From an uncultured Anaerolineaceae bacterium (GTDB lineage: Bacteria; Chloroflexota; Anaerolineae; Anaerolineales; Anaerolineaceae), in the NCBI GenBank assembly GCA_938020565.1, contig CALIHP010000069.1, positions 1-52,765 of the forward strand: a stretch of 52,765 nt of DNA. Reading direction: 5' to 3'. Of the stretch, positions 8,672 through 16,301 are shown piece by piece; the first letter of the stretch is position 1; the number at the start of each line of letters is the position of its first letter. A program made the position numbers and the translations under genes. Below the pieces are notes generated by a model. It had not been told where the DNA came from. It worked only from the letters and a program-made list of their open reading frames with translations, and made no database searches.

Positions 8672-8848
8672 ATGGTTAACGTTTATATCCTTTGCGAGGG
8701 TCAAACAGAAGAGCAGTTTGTAAAGCATGTTCTTTCTCCGTACCTGTTGAATTACGGTATTATTTCGGTTCCTGTGATATTTGCAGCCAGGCGGATCTCA
8801 CATTTTTATTCGTATTTCCTTACGAAATCAGGACAAGCTGTGCTATAA
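8672..8848 (+). pseudogene. truncated DUF4276-like protein
   Basis: A 58-codon frame beginning MVNVYILCEGQTEEQFV matches the N-terminus of DUF4276 proteins, the usual partner of this ATPase type, which are normally about 200 residues. Similarity seems to end near residue 36 (VPVIFA), after which the sequence is unlike the family and stops at a TAA inside the TATAAT box of the next operon. ATG is 1 nt after the ATPase stop codon, so the two were an operon. I read it as a 3'-truncated remnant; expression of the short peptide is possible but function is unlikely. Confidence 0.7.
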
Positions 8849-8849
8849 T
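8820..8849 (+). promoter_or_regulatory. predicted promoter of the ribosomal protein cluster
   Basis: TATAAT at 8844-8849 preceded at 18 nt by a weak TTACGA (8820-8825). The box overlaps the stop codon of the truncated DUF4276 frame. An inverted repeat TTCGTA/TACGAA (8809-8814, 8821-8826) covers the -35 region and might be an operator. Predicted start is near 8856, giving a leader of about 200 nt before rplC. Confidence 0.55.
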
Positions 8850-8855
8850 GAAGCA

Positions 8856-9057
8856 GTTTGATCCGATAGATGCCGGATCAGATTAATCACGGGTCAAGAA
8901 CCGGCGAACTCCGGGCGCGACAAAAATTCCACTGGCGAGACGGGCGCGGTTGACTGATCTGTGAGCAAGATGATGCAGCGAAGCCCATGCTGACAATCTT
9001 GTACAGGGCCGCGCAGAGCGGCCGGCGATATGTTGAAATCAATAGGAGAGATACTGA
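8856..9057 (+). promoter_or_regulatory. structured 5' leader of the ribosomal protein cluster
   Basis: The roughly 200-nt untranslated region contains several perfect helices: TGATCCG/CGGATCA (8859-8865, 8874-8880) at the very 5' end; a CCGG/CCGG hairpin near 8902-8915; a helix CAAGAT/ATCTTG enclosing CAGC/GCTG around 8968-9001; and GGCCGC/GCGGCC (9007-9012, 9018-9023). A single-stranded stretch with AGGAGA precedes the rplC start. Autoregulatory leaders read by a ribosomal protein (L4 in E. coli) are known ahead of S10 operons; that this is one is inference. No T-run typical of an intrinsic attenuator is seen. Confidence 0.5.
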
Positions 9058-9687
9058 ATGTTCAAAGGGCTACTTGGCAAGAAAATCGGCATGACCCAGA
9101 TTTTCGATGACAACGGCGTTGCAATTCCGATCACCGTCATTGAAGCTGGGCCTTGCTATGTTACCCAGCTGCGCACGGCGGAAGCCGACGGCTACAGCGC
9201 GGTCCAGATCGGGTTCGACGAAGTTAAACCTTCTCGGATTACGAATGGCGAGATGGGTCATCTTAAGCGGAACAACTTGCCTCCGCTTCGCTTTTTGCGC
9301 GAATTTCGTGCGAAGGATCCGCAGGTCGCCGAAGGCGACAAGGTAACGGTGGATCAGTTTGCCGTTGGCGAGCTGGTCGACGTCGTCGGGACGAGCAAAG
9401 GCCGCGGTTTTCAGGGCGGCGTTAAGCGGTACAACTTCGGCGGCGGTCCGAAGACCCACGGTCAGTCCGACCGTCACCGCGCTCCGGGTTCCCGCGGCGC
9501 CGGTACGACGCCGGGCCGCGTTTTTAAAGGTTCCCGAGGCCCCGGTCATATGGGCAACGAGCGTGTTACGGTGAACAACCTGACGGTCGCGTACCTGGAT
9601 CCGGAACGGAACCTGATCGGCGTCAAAGGCGCGATCCCGGGCGCTCGCGGCGGTTTAGTTATGATCAAGGGCGCTCGCAAGAGCTAA
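9058..9687 (+). CDS. rplC: 50S ribosomal protein L3
   Basis: A 209-residue L3, normal length, an early-assembly 23S rRNA-binding protein reaching towards the peptidyl transferase centre. Opens with the typical GLLGKKIGMTQIF and has the conserved TPGRVFKG and GNERVTV segments. The glutamine methylated in E. coli L3 (in GSIGQ) appears as Ala here (GSRGAGTTPG). It is the first gene of the cluster: rpsJ, the usual first gene, is not upstream. AGGAGA precedes the ATG. Followed by rplD after 25 nt. Confidence 0.97.
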   Translation: MFKGLLGKKIGMTQIFDDNGVAIPITVIEAGPCYVTQLRTAEADGYSAVQIGFDEVKPSRITNGEMGHLKRNNLPPLRFLREFRAKDPQVAEGDKVTVDQFAVGELVDVVGTSKGRGFQGGVKRYNFGGGPKTHGQSDRHRAPGSRGAGTTPGRVFKGSRGPGHMGNERVTVNNLTVAYLDPERNLIGVKGAIPGARGGLVMIKGARKS

Positions 9688-9712
9688 GGCACGACAGGGA
9701 GCAAGAGCACTT

Positions 9713-10339
9713 ATGAAAATCGATGTCAGAAACATGAAGGGCGAGATCGTCAGCGAAGTTGAACTTCCCGAGGCGATTTTTGCCGCCCCGATTTATGTCG
9801 ACCTGATGCATCAGGCGTACATTCGCCAGATGGCGAACGCCCGGCTCGGCACGCATGAGACGAAAGTCCGTCATGAAGTCGCCGGCGGCGGACGCAAACC
9901 GTTCAAGCAAAAGGGAACCGGCCGTGCGCGGCAGGGTTCGACCCGGGCCGCGCAGTGGAAAGGCGGCGGGCGCGTCCATACCCCGCACATGCGCGATTAT
10001 ACGCAGGATATGCCGAAGAAAATGCGCCGCGCCGCGCTCCGCTCCGCGCTCAGCGTTAAAGCCGGCGATTCGCAGATCGTCGTCGTCGACGAACTCGTCA
10101 TCGCGCAGCCGAAAACGCGCGTCATGGTCGAAGCGCTGAATAAACTCGTCGGCGAAAGCACGGCGCTGGTTCTCGTTCCGGATAAGGACGCTTCGGCGGA
10201 CGTTATCCGCGCGACGCGCAATATTCCGGACGCGAAAACCTTGAACGCGAGCTATTTGAATATTCGCGACCTGCTGCGTTTCGATAAAATCGTGCTGCCG
10301 CTGGCGGCGATCGAAACAATCAGTTCGTACTTAGGCTAA
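9713..10339 (+). CDS. rplD: 50S ribosomal protein L4
   Basis: A 208-residue L4, which lines the exit-tunnel constriction together with L22. The conserved tunnel loop is clear (KQKGTGRARQGS and WKGGGRVHTP, about residues 63-90), as is the MPKKMRRAALRSALS helix. In E. coli L4 also represses its own operon by binding the leader; the structured leader upstream makes this worth testing here. The gene lies between rplC and rplW with short gaps. Confidence 0.97.
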   Translation: MKIDVRNMKGEIVSEVELPEAIFAAPIYVDLMHQAYIRQMANARLGTHETKVRHEVAGGGRKPFKQKGTGRARQGSTRAAQWKGGGRVHTPHMRDYTQDMPKKMRRAALRSALSVKAGDSQIVVVDELVIAQPKTRVMVEALNKLVGESTALVLVPDKDASADVIRATRNIPDAKTLNASYLNIRDLLRFDKIVLPLAAIETISSYLG

Positions 10340-10350
10340 GGGAGGAAATC

Positions 10351-10650
10351 GTGTCGACGATTTACGAAGTTTTACGACGACCGCTCGTAACCGAAAAAAC
10401 GAATGACCTGCTGCGAAAAAATCAGTACGTTTTTGAAGTTGAAAAGGACGCGAACCGTACGCTTGTGAAGGACGCCGTTGAGAAGCTTTTCAACGTTTCC
10501 GTCGTTTCGGTCAATATGATCCTGACCCCCGGTAAAACGAAGCGCAACATGAAGAGCCGCCGCACGACGGTTAAGAAGCCGGTCATGAAGAAGGCGATCG
10601 TTACGCTCGCTGAAGGCGACAGCATCAAGTTCTTCGAGGGAGTTGAATAA
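10351..10650 (+). CDS. rplW: 50S ribosomal protein L23
   Basis: A 99-residue L23, which sits at the tunnel exit and docks trigger factor, SRP and the translocon. Recognisable by RRPLVTEKT near the N-terminus and the FEVEKDANRTLVKDAVEKLFNV block. Starts with GTG behind GGGAGG. Its stop codon overlaps the rplB start (ATAATGG), indicating translational coupling. Confidence 0.96.
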   Translation: MSTIYEVLRRPLVTEKTNDLLRKNQYVFEVEKDANRTLVKDAVEKLFNVSVVSVNMILTPGKTKRNMKSRRTTVKKPVMKKAIVTLAEGDSIKFFEGVE

Positions 10651-11489
10651 TGGCAGTTAAAATTTACAAGCCGGTTACCCCCGGGCTCCGGAACAAGACC
10701 GGATATACCTTTGAAGAAATCACGAAATCGAAACCGGAACGCTCGCTGATCGTTTTCCGAAAGAGCACGGGCGGCCGCAACAACCTTGGCCGCGTGACCG
10801 TTCGTCATCGCGGCGGCGGGGTTCGCCGTTTCATCCGGATTATCGACGTCAAGCGTAACAAAACGAACATTCCGGCGAAGGTCGCCGCGATCGAGTATGA
10901 TCCGAACCGGACCGCGCGGATCGCGCTGCTGAATTATGTCGACGGCGAGAAGCGCTATATCCTCGCCCCGATCGGGTTGAAGGTCGGCGATATGGTGGTG
11001 TCCGGTCCGAACGCTGAAATCCGCGTCGGAAACGCGATGCCGATTGCGAATATTCCGGTCGGTTCGACGATCCACAATATCGAGCTCAAGCCCGGAAAGG
11101 GCGGACAGGTCGTCCGCGCCGCCGGCGCCTCGGCGCAGCTCATCGCGAAAGAAGGCGATTACGCTCAGGTTCGGCTCCCCTCCGGCGAAGTCCGGATGGT
11201 ATTGCAGGTCTGCTACGCGACGATCGGTCAGATCGGCAACGTCGACCACAGCAATATCAAGCTTGGAAAAGCCGGGCGCAAGCGCCATCTGGGGATCCGT
11301 CCGACGGTTCGCGGAACTGCGATGTCCCCGCGCGACCATCCGCATGGCGGTGGTGAAGGCCGGCAGCCGGTCGGTATGGCCGGGCCGAAGACCCCATGGG
11401 GGAAGCCTGCGTTAGGGTATAAGACGCGCCGCAATAAGAAAACAGATCGCTTTATCGTTCGTCGCCGCAACGCGAAGGGCGGGCGCTAA
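10650..11489 (+). CDS. rplB: 50S ribosomal protein L2
   Basis: A 279-residue L2, a core 23S rRNA-binding protein needed for peptidyl transferase activity and subunit association. The N-terminal KPVTPGLRN, the central GRNNLGRVTVRHRGGG and the C-terminal DHPHGGGEGRQPVG with the functionally important histidine are all intact. Start overlaps the end of rplW by one base. Confidence 0.97.
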   Translation: MAVKIYKPVTPGLRNKTGYTFEEITKSKPERSLIVFRKSTGGRNNLGRVTVRHRGGGVRRFIRIIDVKRNKTNIPAKVAAIEYDPNRTARIALLNYVDGEKRYILAPIGLKVGDMVVSGPNAEIRVGNAMPIANIPVGSTIHNIELKPGKGGQVVRAAGASAQLIAKEGDYAQVRLPSGEVRMVLQVCYATIGQIGNVDHSNIKLGKAGRKRHLGIRPTVRGTAMSPRDHPHGGGEGRQPVGMAGPKTPWGKPALGYKTRRNKKTDRFIVRRRNAKGGR

Positions 11490-11507
11490 TCAGAAGAGGT
11501 TTAGAAA

Positions 11508-11783
11508 ATGTCACGATCATTGAAGAAAGGCCCATTTATTGAGCCGAAGCTTTTAGCGAAGGTCGAGAAGATGAACAGCGCCGGCGATAAGAAAGTCATC
11601 CGAACCTGGAGCCGCGCCAGCGTCATCTTCCCGCAGATGGTAGGCCATACGATCGCCGTTCACGACGGACGCCGCCATATCCCGGTTTATATCACCGATA
11701 ACATGGTCGGTCACCGCCTGGGCGAATTCGCGCCGACGCGTTTATTCCGCGGCCATGTTTCCGAAAAATCGACGAAGAGGTAA
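11508..11783 (+). CDS. rpsS: 30S ribosomal protein S19
   Basis: A 91-residue S19 from the head of the small subunit, which forms a complex with S13. Typical opening SRSLKKGPFIEPKLL and the conserved DGRRHIPVYI and MVGHRLGEFAPTR blocks. Preceded by AGAGG; 6 nt before rplV. Confidence 0.97.
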   Translation: MSRSLKKGPFIEPKLLAKVEKMNSAGDKKVIRTWSRASVIFPQMVGHTIAVHDGRRHIPVYITDNMVGHRLGEFAPTRLFRGHVSEKSTKR

Positions 11784-11789
11784 GACGAG

Positions 11790-12131
11790 ATGAGCCAGGA
11801 AGTTAAAGCAAAGTTGAGCAATCTCGGCGTTTCCGCCCAGAAAGTCCGTCTGGTCATCAACATGGTCCGCGGGAAGAAGGTAACGGACGCGTTGAATATC
11901 CTCAAGTTCACGAATAAGGTCAGCGCCGAACCGGTATATAAGCTGATCGCTTCCGCCGCCGCCAACGCCGAAGAGAACTTTGGCCTGGATCGGAACGACC
12001 TGGTCGTTCAGGCGATTTACGCCGACGAGGGAGCGACGCGGAAATGGCGTTATTTCGGAGCGCGCGGCCGCTTTAAGCCAGTGCTGCGCCGTTCGTCTCA
12101 TATTACCGTCGTTCTCAGCGAGCGCGCGTAA
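11790..12131 (+). CDS. rplV: 50S ribosomal protein L22
   Basis: A 113-residue L22 with the family core SAQKVRLVINMVRGKKV and the extended hairpin near the C-terminus (YFGARGRFKPVLRRSSHITVVL) that reaches into the exit tunnel. Some residues around the hairpin tip (GARGRFKPV) differ from the common E. coli form but are normal for the family. Sits between rpsS and rpsC. Confidence 0.96.
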   Translation: MSQEVKAKLSNLGVSAQKVRLVINMVRGKKVTDALNILKFTNKVSAEPVYKLIASAAANAEENFGLDRNDLVVQAIYADEGATRKWRYFGARGRFKPVLRRSSHITVVLSERA

Positions 12132-12154
12132 GAAAGGGTTGATCGGAGGAAATC

Positions 12155-12847
12155 ATGGGTCGAAAAGTACATCCTATTGGATTTCGATTGAATATCAACA
12201 AACCCTGGGACGGGCGTTGGTATGCAAAGGGTAATGATTACGTTGATCAGCTTCATCAGGATCTCAGGATCCGCGGACTGATCCACGCTGAAACCGATAA
12301 AGCCGGGGTTTCGCGCGTCGAAATCGAACGCTACCCGGGCAAAGTCAAAGTCGTCGTGAACACGGCGAAGCCGGGTATCCTGATCGGGCGCAAGGGACAG
12401 AAGGTCGCGGCGCTCCGTCAGAGCCTTGAGGCGCTGACCGGGCGGAAGGTCGATCTTGAGATCAAGGAAATTAAGACGCCGGATACGGACGCTTATCTGG
12501 TCGCGATGAATATCGCCGGGCAGATCGAACGCCGCGTCGGTTACCGCCGGGCCATGAAGCGGGCGATCCAGCAGGGCCTCCGCCAGGGCGCGCAGGGCGT
12601 TAAAGTTCAGGTCGGCGGCCGGTTGGGCGGCGCGGATATGGCGCGTTCGGTTACGCTTCGCGAGGGCCGCGTTCCGCAGCAGACGCTGCGCGCGGATATT
12701 GACTTCGCGCACGCGGAAGCGCATACGACGTATGGAAAGATCGGGATCAAGGTTTGGATTTACCGCGGTATCGTGCTTTCCATGAACGAAGAGGCCGCAA
12801 CCGCCGCGGCCGCCGCCGCGACAGACGGCGTCTACGTCAGCGAATAA
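12155..12847 (+). CDS. rpsC: 30S ribosomal protein S3
   Basis: A 230-residue S3, part of the mRNA entry tunnel. The type-2 KH domain is visible with the GxxG loop in PGILIGRKGQKV (about residues 71-82), followed by the C-terminal domain with YGKIGIKVWIYRG. The last 20 residues are Ala-rich. Preceded by GGAGG. A 65-nt gap with a small hairpin separates it from rplP, larger than most gaps in this cluster. Confidence 0.97.
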   Translation: MGRKVHPIGFRLNINKPWDGRWYAKGNDYVDQLHQDLRIRGLIHAETDKAGVSRVEIERYPGKVKVVVNTAKPGILIGRKGQKVAALRQSLEALTGRKVDLEIKEIKTPDTDAYLVAMNIAGQIERRVGYRRAMKRAIQQGLRQGAQGVKVQVGGRLGGADMARSVTLREGRVPQQTLRADIDFAHAEAHTTYGKIGIKVWIYRGIVLSMNEEAATAAAAAATDGVYVSE

Positions 12848-12867
12848 CAGATTGCTTCGCCGTCTGG

Positions 12868-12883
12868 CGCCGATTTTTCGGCG
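12868..12883 (+). other. intercistronic hairpin between rpsC and rplP
   Basis: CGCCGA (12868-12873) and TCGGCG (12878-12883) form a perfect 6-bp stem with a TTTT loop. No T-run follows, so it is not an obvious terminator; it may stabilise or mark the junction of mRNA segments. Confidence 0.35.
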
Positions 12884-12912
12884 GCTGACGCGGGTCGAAA
12901 GAGAGTTTTGAA

Positions 12913-13347
12913 ATGTTAATGCCAAAACGAGTAAAGTATCGAAAGCAGCAACGCGGACGGATGAAAGGGAAAGCGCTCCGCGGGGCCGAGATTTCGTTCG
13001 GTGAATACGGCTTAATGGCGTTGGAACCGGGCTGGATTACGGCCCGGCAGATTGAAGCTGCCCGCCGCACGATGGCGCGTGAAATGAAGCGGCGCGGAAA
13101 GATCTGGATTCGGATTTTCCCGGACAAGCCGTATACGCATCGCCCTGCCGAAACCCGTATGGGGAAGGGGAAAGGGAACGTGGAATATTGGGTCGCGGTC
13201 GTGAAGCCGGGTCGGATCATGTTCGAAGTCGGCGGGCTTCCTGAAGAAGCCGCGCTGGAGGCGCTGCGCCAGGCTACCTACAAGTTTTCGATTAAGACGA
13301 AAGTCGTCGCGAAATACGCGTTGGGTTCCGGAGAGAGTGAATCATGA
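12913..13347 (+). CDS. rplP: 50S ribosomal protein L16
   Basis: A 144-residue L16, located near the A-site tRNA elbow. Opens with MLMPKRVKYRKQQRGRMKG and keeps the conserved GRGKIWIRIFPD-like block (RRGKIWIRIFPDKPYT) and the MGKGKGNVEYWVAVVKPG segment. Its stop overlaps the rpmC start (ATGA). Confidence 0.97.
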   Translation: MLMPKRVKYRKQQRGRMKGKALRGAEISFGEYGLMALEPGWITARQIEAARRTMAREMKRRGKIWIRIFPDKPYTHRPAETRMGKGKGNVEYWVAVVKPGRIMFEVGGLPEEAALEALRQATYKFSIKTKVVAKYALGSGESES

Positions 13348-13550
13348 AAGCGGAAGAAATTCGAAAATTATCAGGCGCGGAAATTCGCGCGAAGCTTGAC
13401 GAGCTGCGTCAGGAAAAGATGAATCTTCGGTTTCAGGCGGTTACCGGTCAGCTGACCGATAGCAGCCGTCCGAAGGAAGTTCGCCGCGATATCGCCCGAT
13501 TGGAAACGATTTTGCGGGAAATGGAAATGAAACAGGAAGGTGTTCGATGA
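13344..13550 (+). CDS. rpmC: 50S ribosomal protein L29
   Basis: A 68-residue two-helix protein that sits beside L23 at the tunnel exit. Recognised by EEIRKLSGAEIRAKLDELRQ, the LRFQAVTGQL turn and the RRDIARLETILREME helix. Its ATG overlaps the rplP stop and its stop overlaps the rpsQ ATG, so the three are translationally coupled. Confidence 0.95.
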   Translation: MKAEEIRKLSGAEIRAKLDELRQEKMNLRFQAVTGQLTDSSRPKEVRRDIARLETILREMEMKQEGVR

Positions 13551-13819
13551 ATTCACGGCGACGTATCATGGGTACCGTAACGAGCGATAAGATGGATAAA
13601 ACGGTCGTCGTGGAAATCAAGCGATCCTACCGTCATCCGCTCCTTGGCAAAGTAGTCCACGACCTGAAGCGGGTCAAGGCGCATGACGAGAATAACGCCT
13701 GCAAGATCGGCGATAAGGTCATGCTGGTTGAGACGCGCCCGATTTCCCGCGATAAGCGCTGGGCGGTTGAAGAGATCGTGAAAGTCAACGAAAAGGTTGA
13801 AACGGAACAGGGAGCGTAA
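13547..13819 (+). CDS. rpsQ: 30S ribosomal protein S17
   Basis: A 90-residue S17, an early 16S rRNA-binding OB-fold protein. The family core RRIMGTVTSDKMDKTVVVEI and the HDENNACKIGDKVMLVETRPIS segment are clear. The start overlaps the rpmC stop by 4 nt, and rplN follows after 3 nt. Confidence 0.96.
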   Translation: MNSRRRIMGTVTSDKMDKTVVVEIKRSYRHPLLGKVVHDLKRVKAHDENNACKIGDKVMLVETRPISRDKRWAVEEIVKVNEKVETEQGA

Positions 13820-13822
13820 GCC

Positions 13823-14194
13823 ATGATTCAGAAAGAGTCACGTCTCAAGATCGCCGATAACACCGGCGCGAAAGAAATCCTTGTGATCCATATTGTCGGC
13901 GGATCGGTTCGCCGGTACGGCGCCGTCGGCGACGTCGTTATCGGCACGGTTAAATCCGCGAACCCGAACGGCTCGGTCAAGAAAAGCGATATCGTGAAAT
14001 GCGTCATTGTGCGCTGCGCGAAGGAATGGCGCCGGGAAGACGGTTCGTCGATTCGGTTCGACGATAACGCGGCGGTCGTTCTGGACGCGAACGGAACCGA
14101 TCCCAAGGGAACGCGTATTTTCGGGCCTGTCGCTCGCGAGCTTCGCGAAAAAGGGTTTACGAAAATCGTCTCATTGGCGCCGGAAACGATTTAA
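13823..14194 (+). CDS. rplN: 50S ribosomal protein L14
   Basis: A 123-residue L14 at the subunit interface, the binding site of the silencing factor RsfS. The start MIQKESRLKIADNTGAKE and the end REKGFTKIVSLAPE are canonical and the length is normal. The internal DDNAAVVLDANGTDPKGTRI block is conserved. Confidence 0.97.
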   Translation: MIQKESRLKIADNTGAKEILVIHIVGGSVRRYGAVGDVVIGTVKSANPNGSVKKSDIVKCVIVRCAKEWRREDGSSIRFDDNAAVVLDANGTDPKGTRIFGPVARELREKGFTKIVSLAPETI

Positions 14195-14215
14195 GACCGG
14201 AGAGATGGAGCAGGA

Positions 14216-14551
14216 ATGAAATTAAAGATTCGCAAAGGCGATACCGTTGAAGTTATCAGCGGCCGCGCCGAAGATAAAAAGAAACGCGGCGAGATTCTCC
14301 GCGTGGATTTAGCGGCCGGACGCGTCGTCGTTCAGGGCGTCAACATTCGCTCGCGTCATCAAGGTCAGACGCAGGCCGGACGGCGCCAGATCGACGCCGG
14401 GATCATCAAGTTTGAAGCTCCGATTCATAATTCGAACGTGATGCTTGTCTGCCCGAAATGCGGGAAGGCGACGCGCGTCGGACTGAAACGGATCGACGGA
14501 AAAGCGGTCCGCGTCTGTAAAAAATGCAGCGCGGAAATCGACGCGGAATAA
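14216..14551 (+). CDS. rplX: 50S ribosomal protein L24, zinc-ribbon form
   Basis: A 111-residue L24, an assembly initiator with an N-terminal KOW motif (KGDTVEVISGRAEDKKKRGEI). The C-terminal part keeps two cysteine pairs, CPKC and CKKC, spaced as a zinc ribbon; many L24 proteins lack these. With the zinc forms of S14, S4 and L36 nearby, this ribosome appears to be zinc-rich. Preceded by GGAG. Confidence 0.96.
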   Translation: MKLKIRKGDTVEVISGRAEDKKKRGEILRVDLAAGRVVVQGVNIRSRHQGQTQAGRRQIDAGIIKFEAPIHNSNVMLVCPKCGKATRVGLKRIDGKAVRVCKKCSAEIDAE

Positions 14552-14563
14552 GCGGGAGTAATC

Positions 14564-15106
14564 ATGAACCACTTACGAGAGAAATATCTGAACGAAGTCG
14601 TTCCCGCGATGAAAACCGCGTTAAATCTGGAAAACGTCATGCAGTATCCCCGGATCGAGAAAATCGTCGTAAATATCGGTTTAGGGGAAGCCATGGATAA
14701 CCCGAAGGCGTTGGAAGCCGCGATCGGCGATCTCCGCTCGATTACCGGCCAGAAGCCGCTCGTTACGAAGGCGCGGGTTTCGATCGCGAACTTCAAGCTT
14801 CGCGAAGGCCGCGAGATCGGCGCGAAGGTTACGCTGCGCGGCGATAAAATGTGGTCGTTTTTGGACCGCGTGATGAATATCGTGCTGCCGCGCGTTCGCG
14901 ACTTCCGCGGGATCTCCCCGGACGCGTTCGACGGCCGCGGAAATTACACGCTTGGTCTCAAGGAACAGACCTTATTCCCGGAAATCGATTATGAAAAAGT
15001 CGATAAGGTCCGCGGAATGGAAATCACGATTGTAACGACGGCTGAGACCGATGATCAGGCGCGGACGATGTTGGCGCTGCTCGGGATGCCTTTCAGGAAG
15101 GGTTGA
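14564..15106 (+). CDS. rplE: 50S ribosomal protein L5
   Basis: A 180-residue L5, a 5S rRNA-binding protein at the central protuberance. Conserved blocks are RIEKIVVNIGLGEA, ITGQKPLVTKARVSIANFKLR, KVTLRGDKMWSFLDR and the C-terminal MEITIVTTAETDDQAR. Only 1 nt separates its stop from rpsN. Confidence 0.97.
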   Translation: MNHLREKYLNEVVPAMKTALNLENVMQYPRIEKIVVNIGLGEAMDNPKALEAAIGDLRSITGQKPLVTKARVSIANFKLREGREIGAKVTLRGDKMWSFLDRVMNIVLPRVRDFRGISPDAFDGRGNYTLGLKEQTLFPEIDYEKVDKVRGMEITIVTTAETDDQARTMLALLGMPFRKG

Positions 15107-15107
15107 T

Positions 15108-15290
15108 ATGGCGAAAAAATGTATGGCTTATCGTGAATTACGGCGAGAATACCCGAATCAGGTGCGCAATCGCTGTAAAATCTGCGGTCGGTCGCGCGGT
15201 TATATGCGACGGTTCGGCTTGTGCCGGATTTGTTTCCGTGAATTAGCGCTGAATGGCCAGATTCCCGGCGTTACCAAGTCATCCTGGTAA
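15108..15290 (+). CDS. rpsN: 30S ribosomal protein S14, zinc-binding type Z
   Basis: A 60-residue short S14 with the zinc ribbon CKIC and CRIC (about residues 23-43), the type-Z form that needs no S14 paralogue. The start is placed at ATG 15108 (MAKKCMAYRELRREYPN). An upstream in-frame ATG at 15051 lies inside rplE and would add 19 residues without similarity. The C-terminus GQIPGVTKSSW is canonical. Confidence 0.97.
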   Translation: MAKKCMAYRELRREYPNQVRNRCKICGRSRGYMRRFGLCRICFRELALNGQIPGVTKSSW

Positions 15291-15314
15291 GCAGGAAGCA
15301 AAGGAGAACAGAAG

Positions 15315-15725
15315 ATGGTTAATGATCCTATTGCCGATATGTTGACTCGGATTCGCAACGCCATGATGGTGGGTCAGACCGCGGTTGCGATGCCCAGTTC
15401 GAAAATTAAAGCGGAGATTGCGCGGATTCTTTTGGAAGAAGGTTATATCGAATCGTACGAGGTTGTCGAGGGTGAGAAACCGACGCATCTGACGTTGAAG
15501 GTTAAGATTAAATATGCGGGCGAACGCCGCGAGCGCCGGCCGGTTATGAGCGGGATTGTCCGCGTCAGCCGTCCCGGGCGCCGCGTATACTCGCGCCGCA
15601 ACGATATCCCCTGGGTCTTATCCGGGCTGGGCATTACAATTTTGTCCACGCCGAAGGGGATCATGACGGGGCAGCGCGCCCGAACGATGGGCGTCGGCGG
15701 CGAAATCCTCTGCAAGGTTTGGTAG
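15315..15725 (+). CDS. rpsH: 30S ribosomal protein S8
   Basis: A 136-residue S8 that binds the central domain of 16S rRNA. The opening VNDPIADMLTRIRNAM and the C-terminal TPKGIMTGQRARTMGVGGEI are canonical. In E. coli S8 is the repressor of the spc operon. AAGGAG lies at good distance from the ATG. Confidence 0.97.
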   Translation: MVNDPIADMLTRIRNAMMVGQTAVAMPSSKIKAEIARILLEEGYIESYEVVEGEKPTHLTLKVKIKYAGERRERRPVMSGIVRVSRPGRRVYSRRNDIPWVLSGLGITILSTPKGIMTGQRARTMGVGGEILCKVW

Positions 15726-15743
15726 GAAAGGAACTGGAAGACG

Positions 15744-16292
15744 ATGTCTCGAATTGGACGTTTACCGATTACCATTCCCGCCGGTGTTAACGTGGACATT
15801 CAGGGGAGTGAAGTAAAAGTCAAGGGCCCGAAAGGCGAATTGAAGCGCCTTTTCTCGCCCGTGGTTAAAATTGAAAAGAACGCCGATACGATTACGGTGA
15901 CCCGGTCGTCGGACGAAGCTTCGATCCGCGCGCTGCATGGAACCAGCCGGGCGCTGCTGAACAACATGATTGTTGGCGTGTCGACGGGGTTCACGGTCGT
16001 TCTCGAAATCGACGGCGTCGGGTACCGCGCTGAAATGAGCGGGAAGAACCTGGTTTTGTACGTCGGTTATTCCGCCCCGGTGACGGTGGAGCCGGCTGCA
16101 GGCGTTTCTTTCGACGTCGATACGAAAACGCGGCAGGTAAAAGTCATGGGTCATGACCGTGAGGTCATTGGACAGGTTGCGTCGGATATCCGCGCGATCC
16201 GCCCTCCGGAACCGTATAAGGGAAAAGGGATCCATTATCTGGGCGAGAAGATCCGCCGCAAGGCCGGTAAAACCGGGAAAGCTAAGAAATAG
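15744..16292 (+). CDS. rplF: 50S ribosomal protein L6
   Basis: A 182-residue L6, located near the sarcin-ricin loop. Both repeats of the fold are visible: SRIGRLPITIPAGV with VKGPKGEL, and the C-terminal RPPEPYKGKGIHYLGEKIRR with a Lys-rich tail. Followed by rplR after 9 nt. Confidence 0.97.
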   Translation: MSRIGRLPITIPAGVNVDIQGSEVKVKGPKGELKRLFSPVVKIEKNADTITVTRSSDEASIRALHGTSRALLNNMIVGVSTGFTVVLEIDGVGYRAEMSGKNLVLYVGYSAPVTVEPAAGVSFDVDTKTRQVKVMGHDREVIGQVASDIRAIRPPEPYKGKGIHYLGEKIRRKAGKTGKAKK

Positions 16293-16301
16293 GGGTAAAA
16301 G

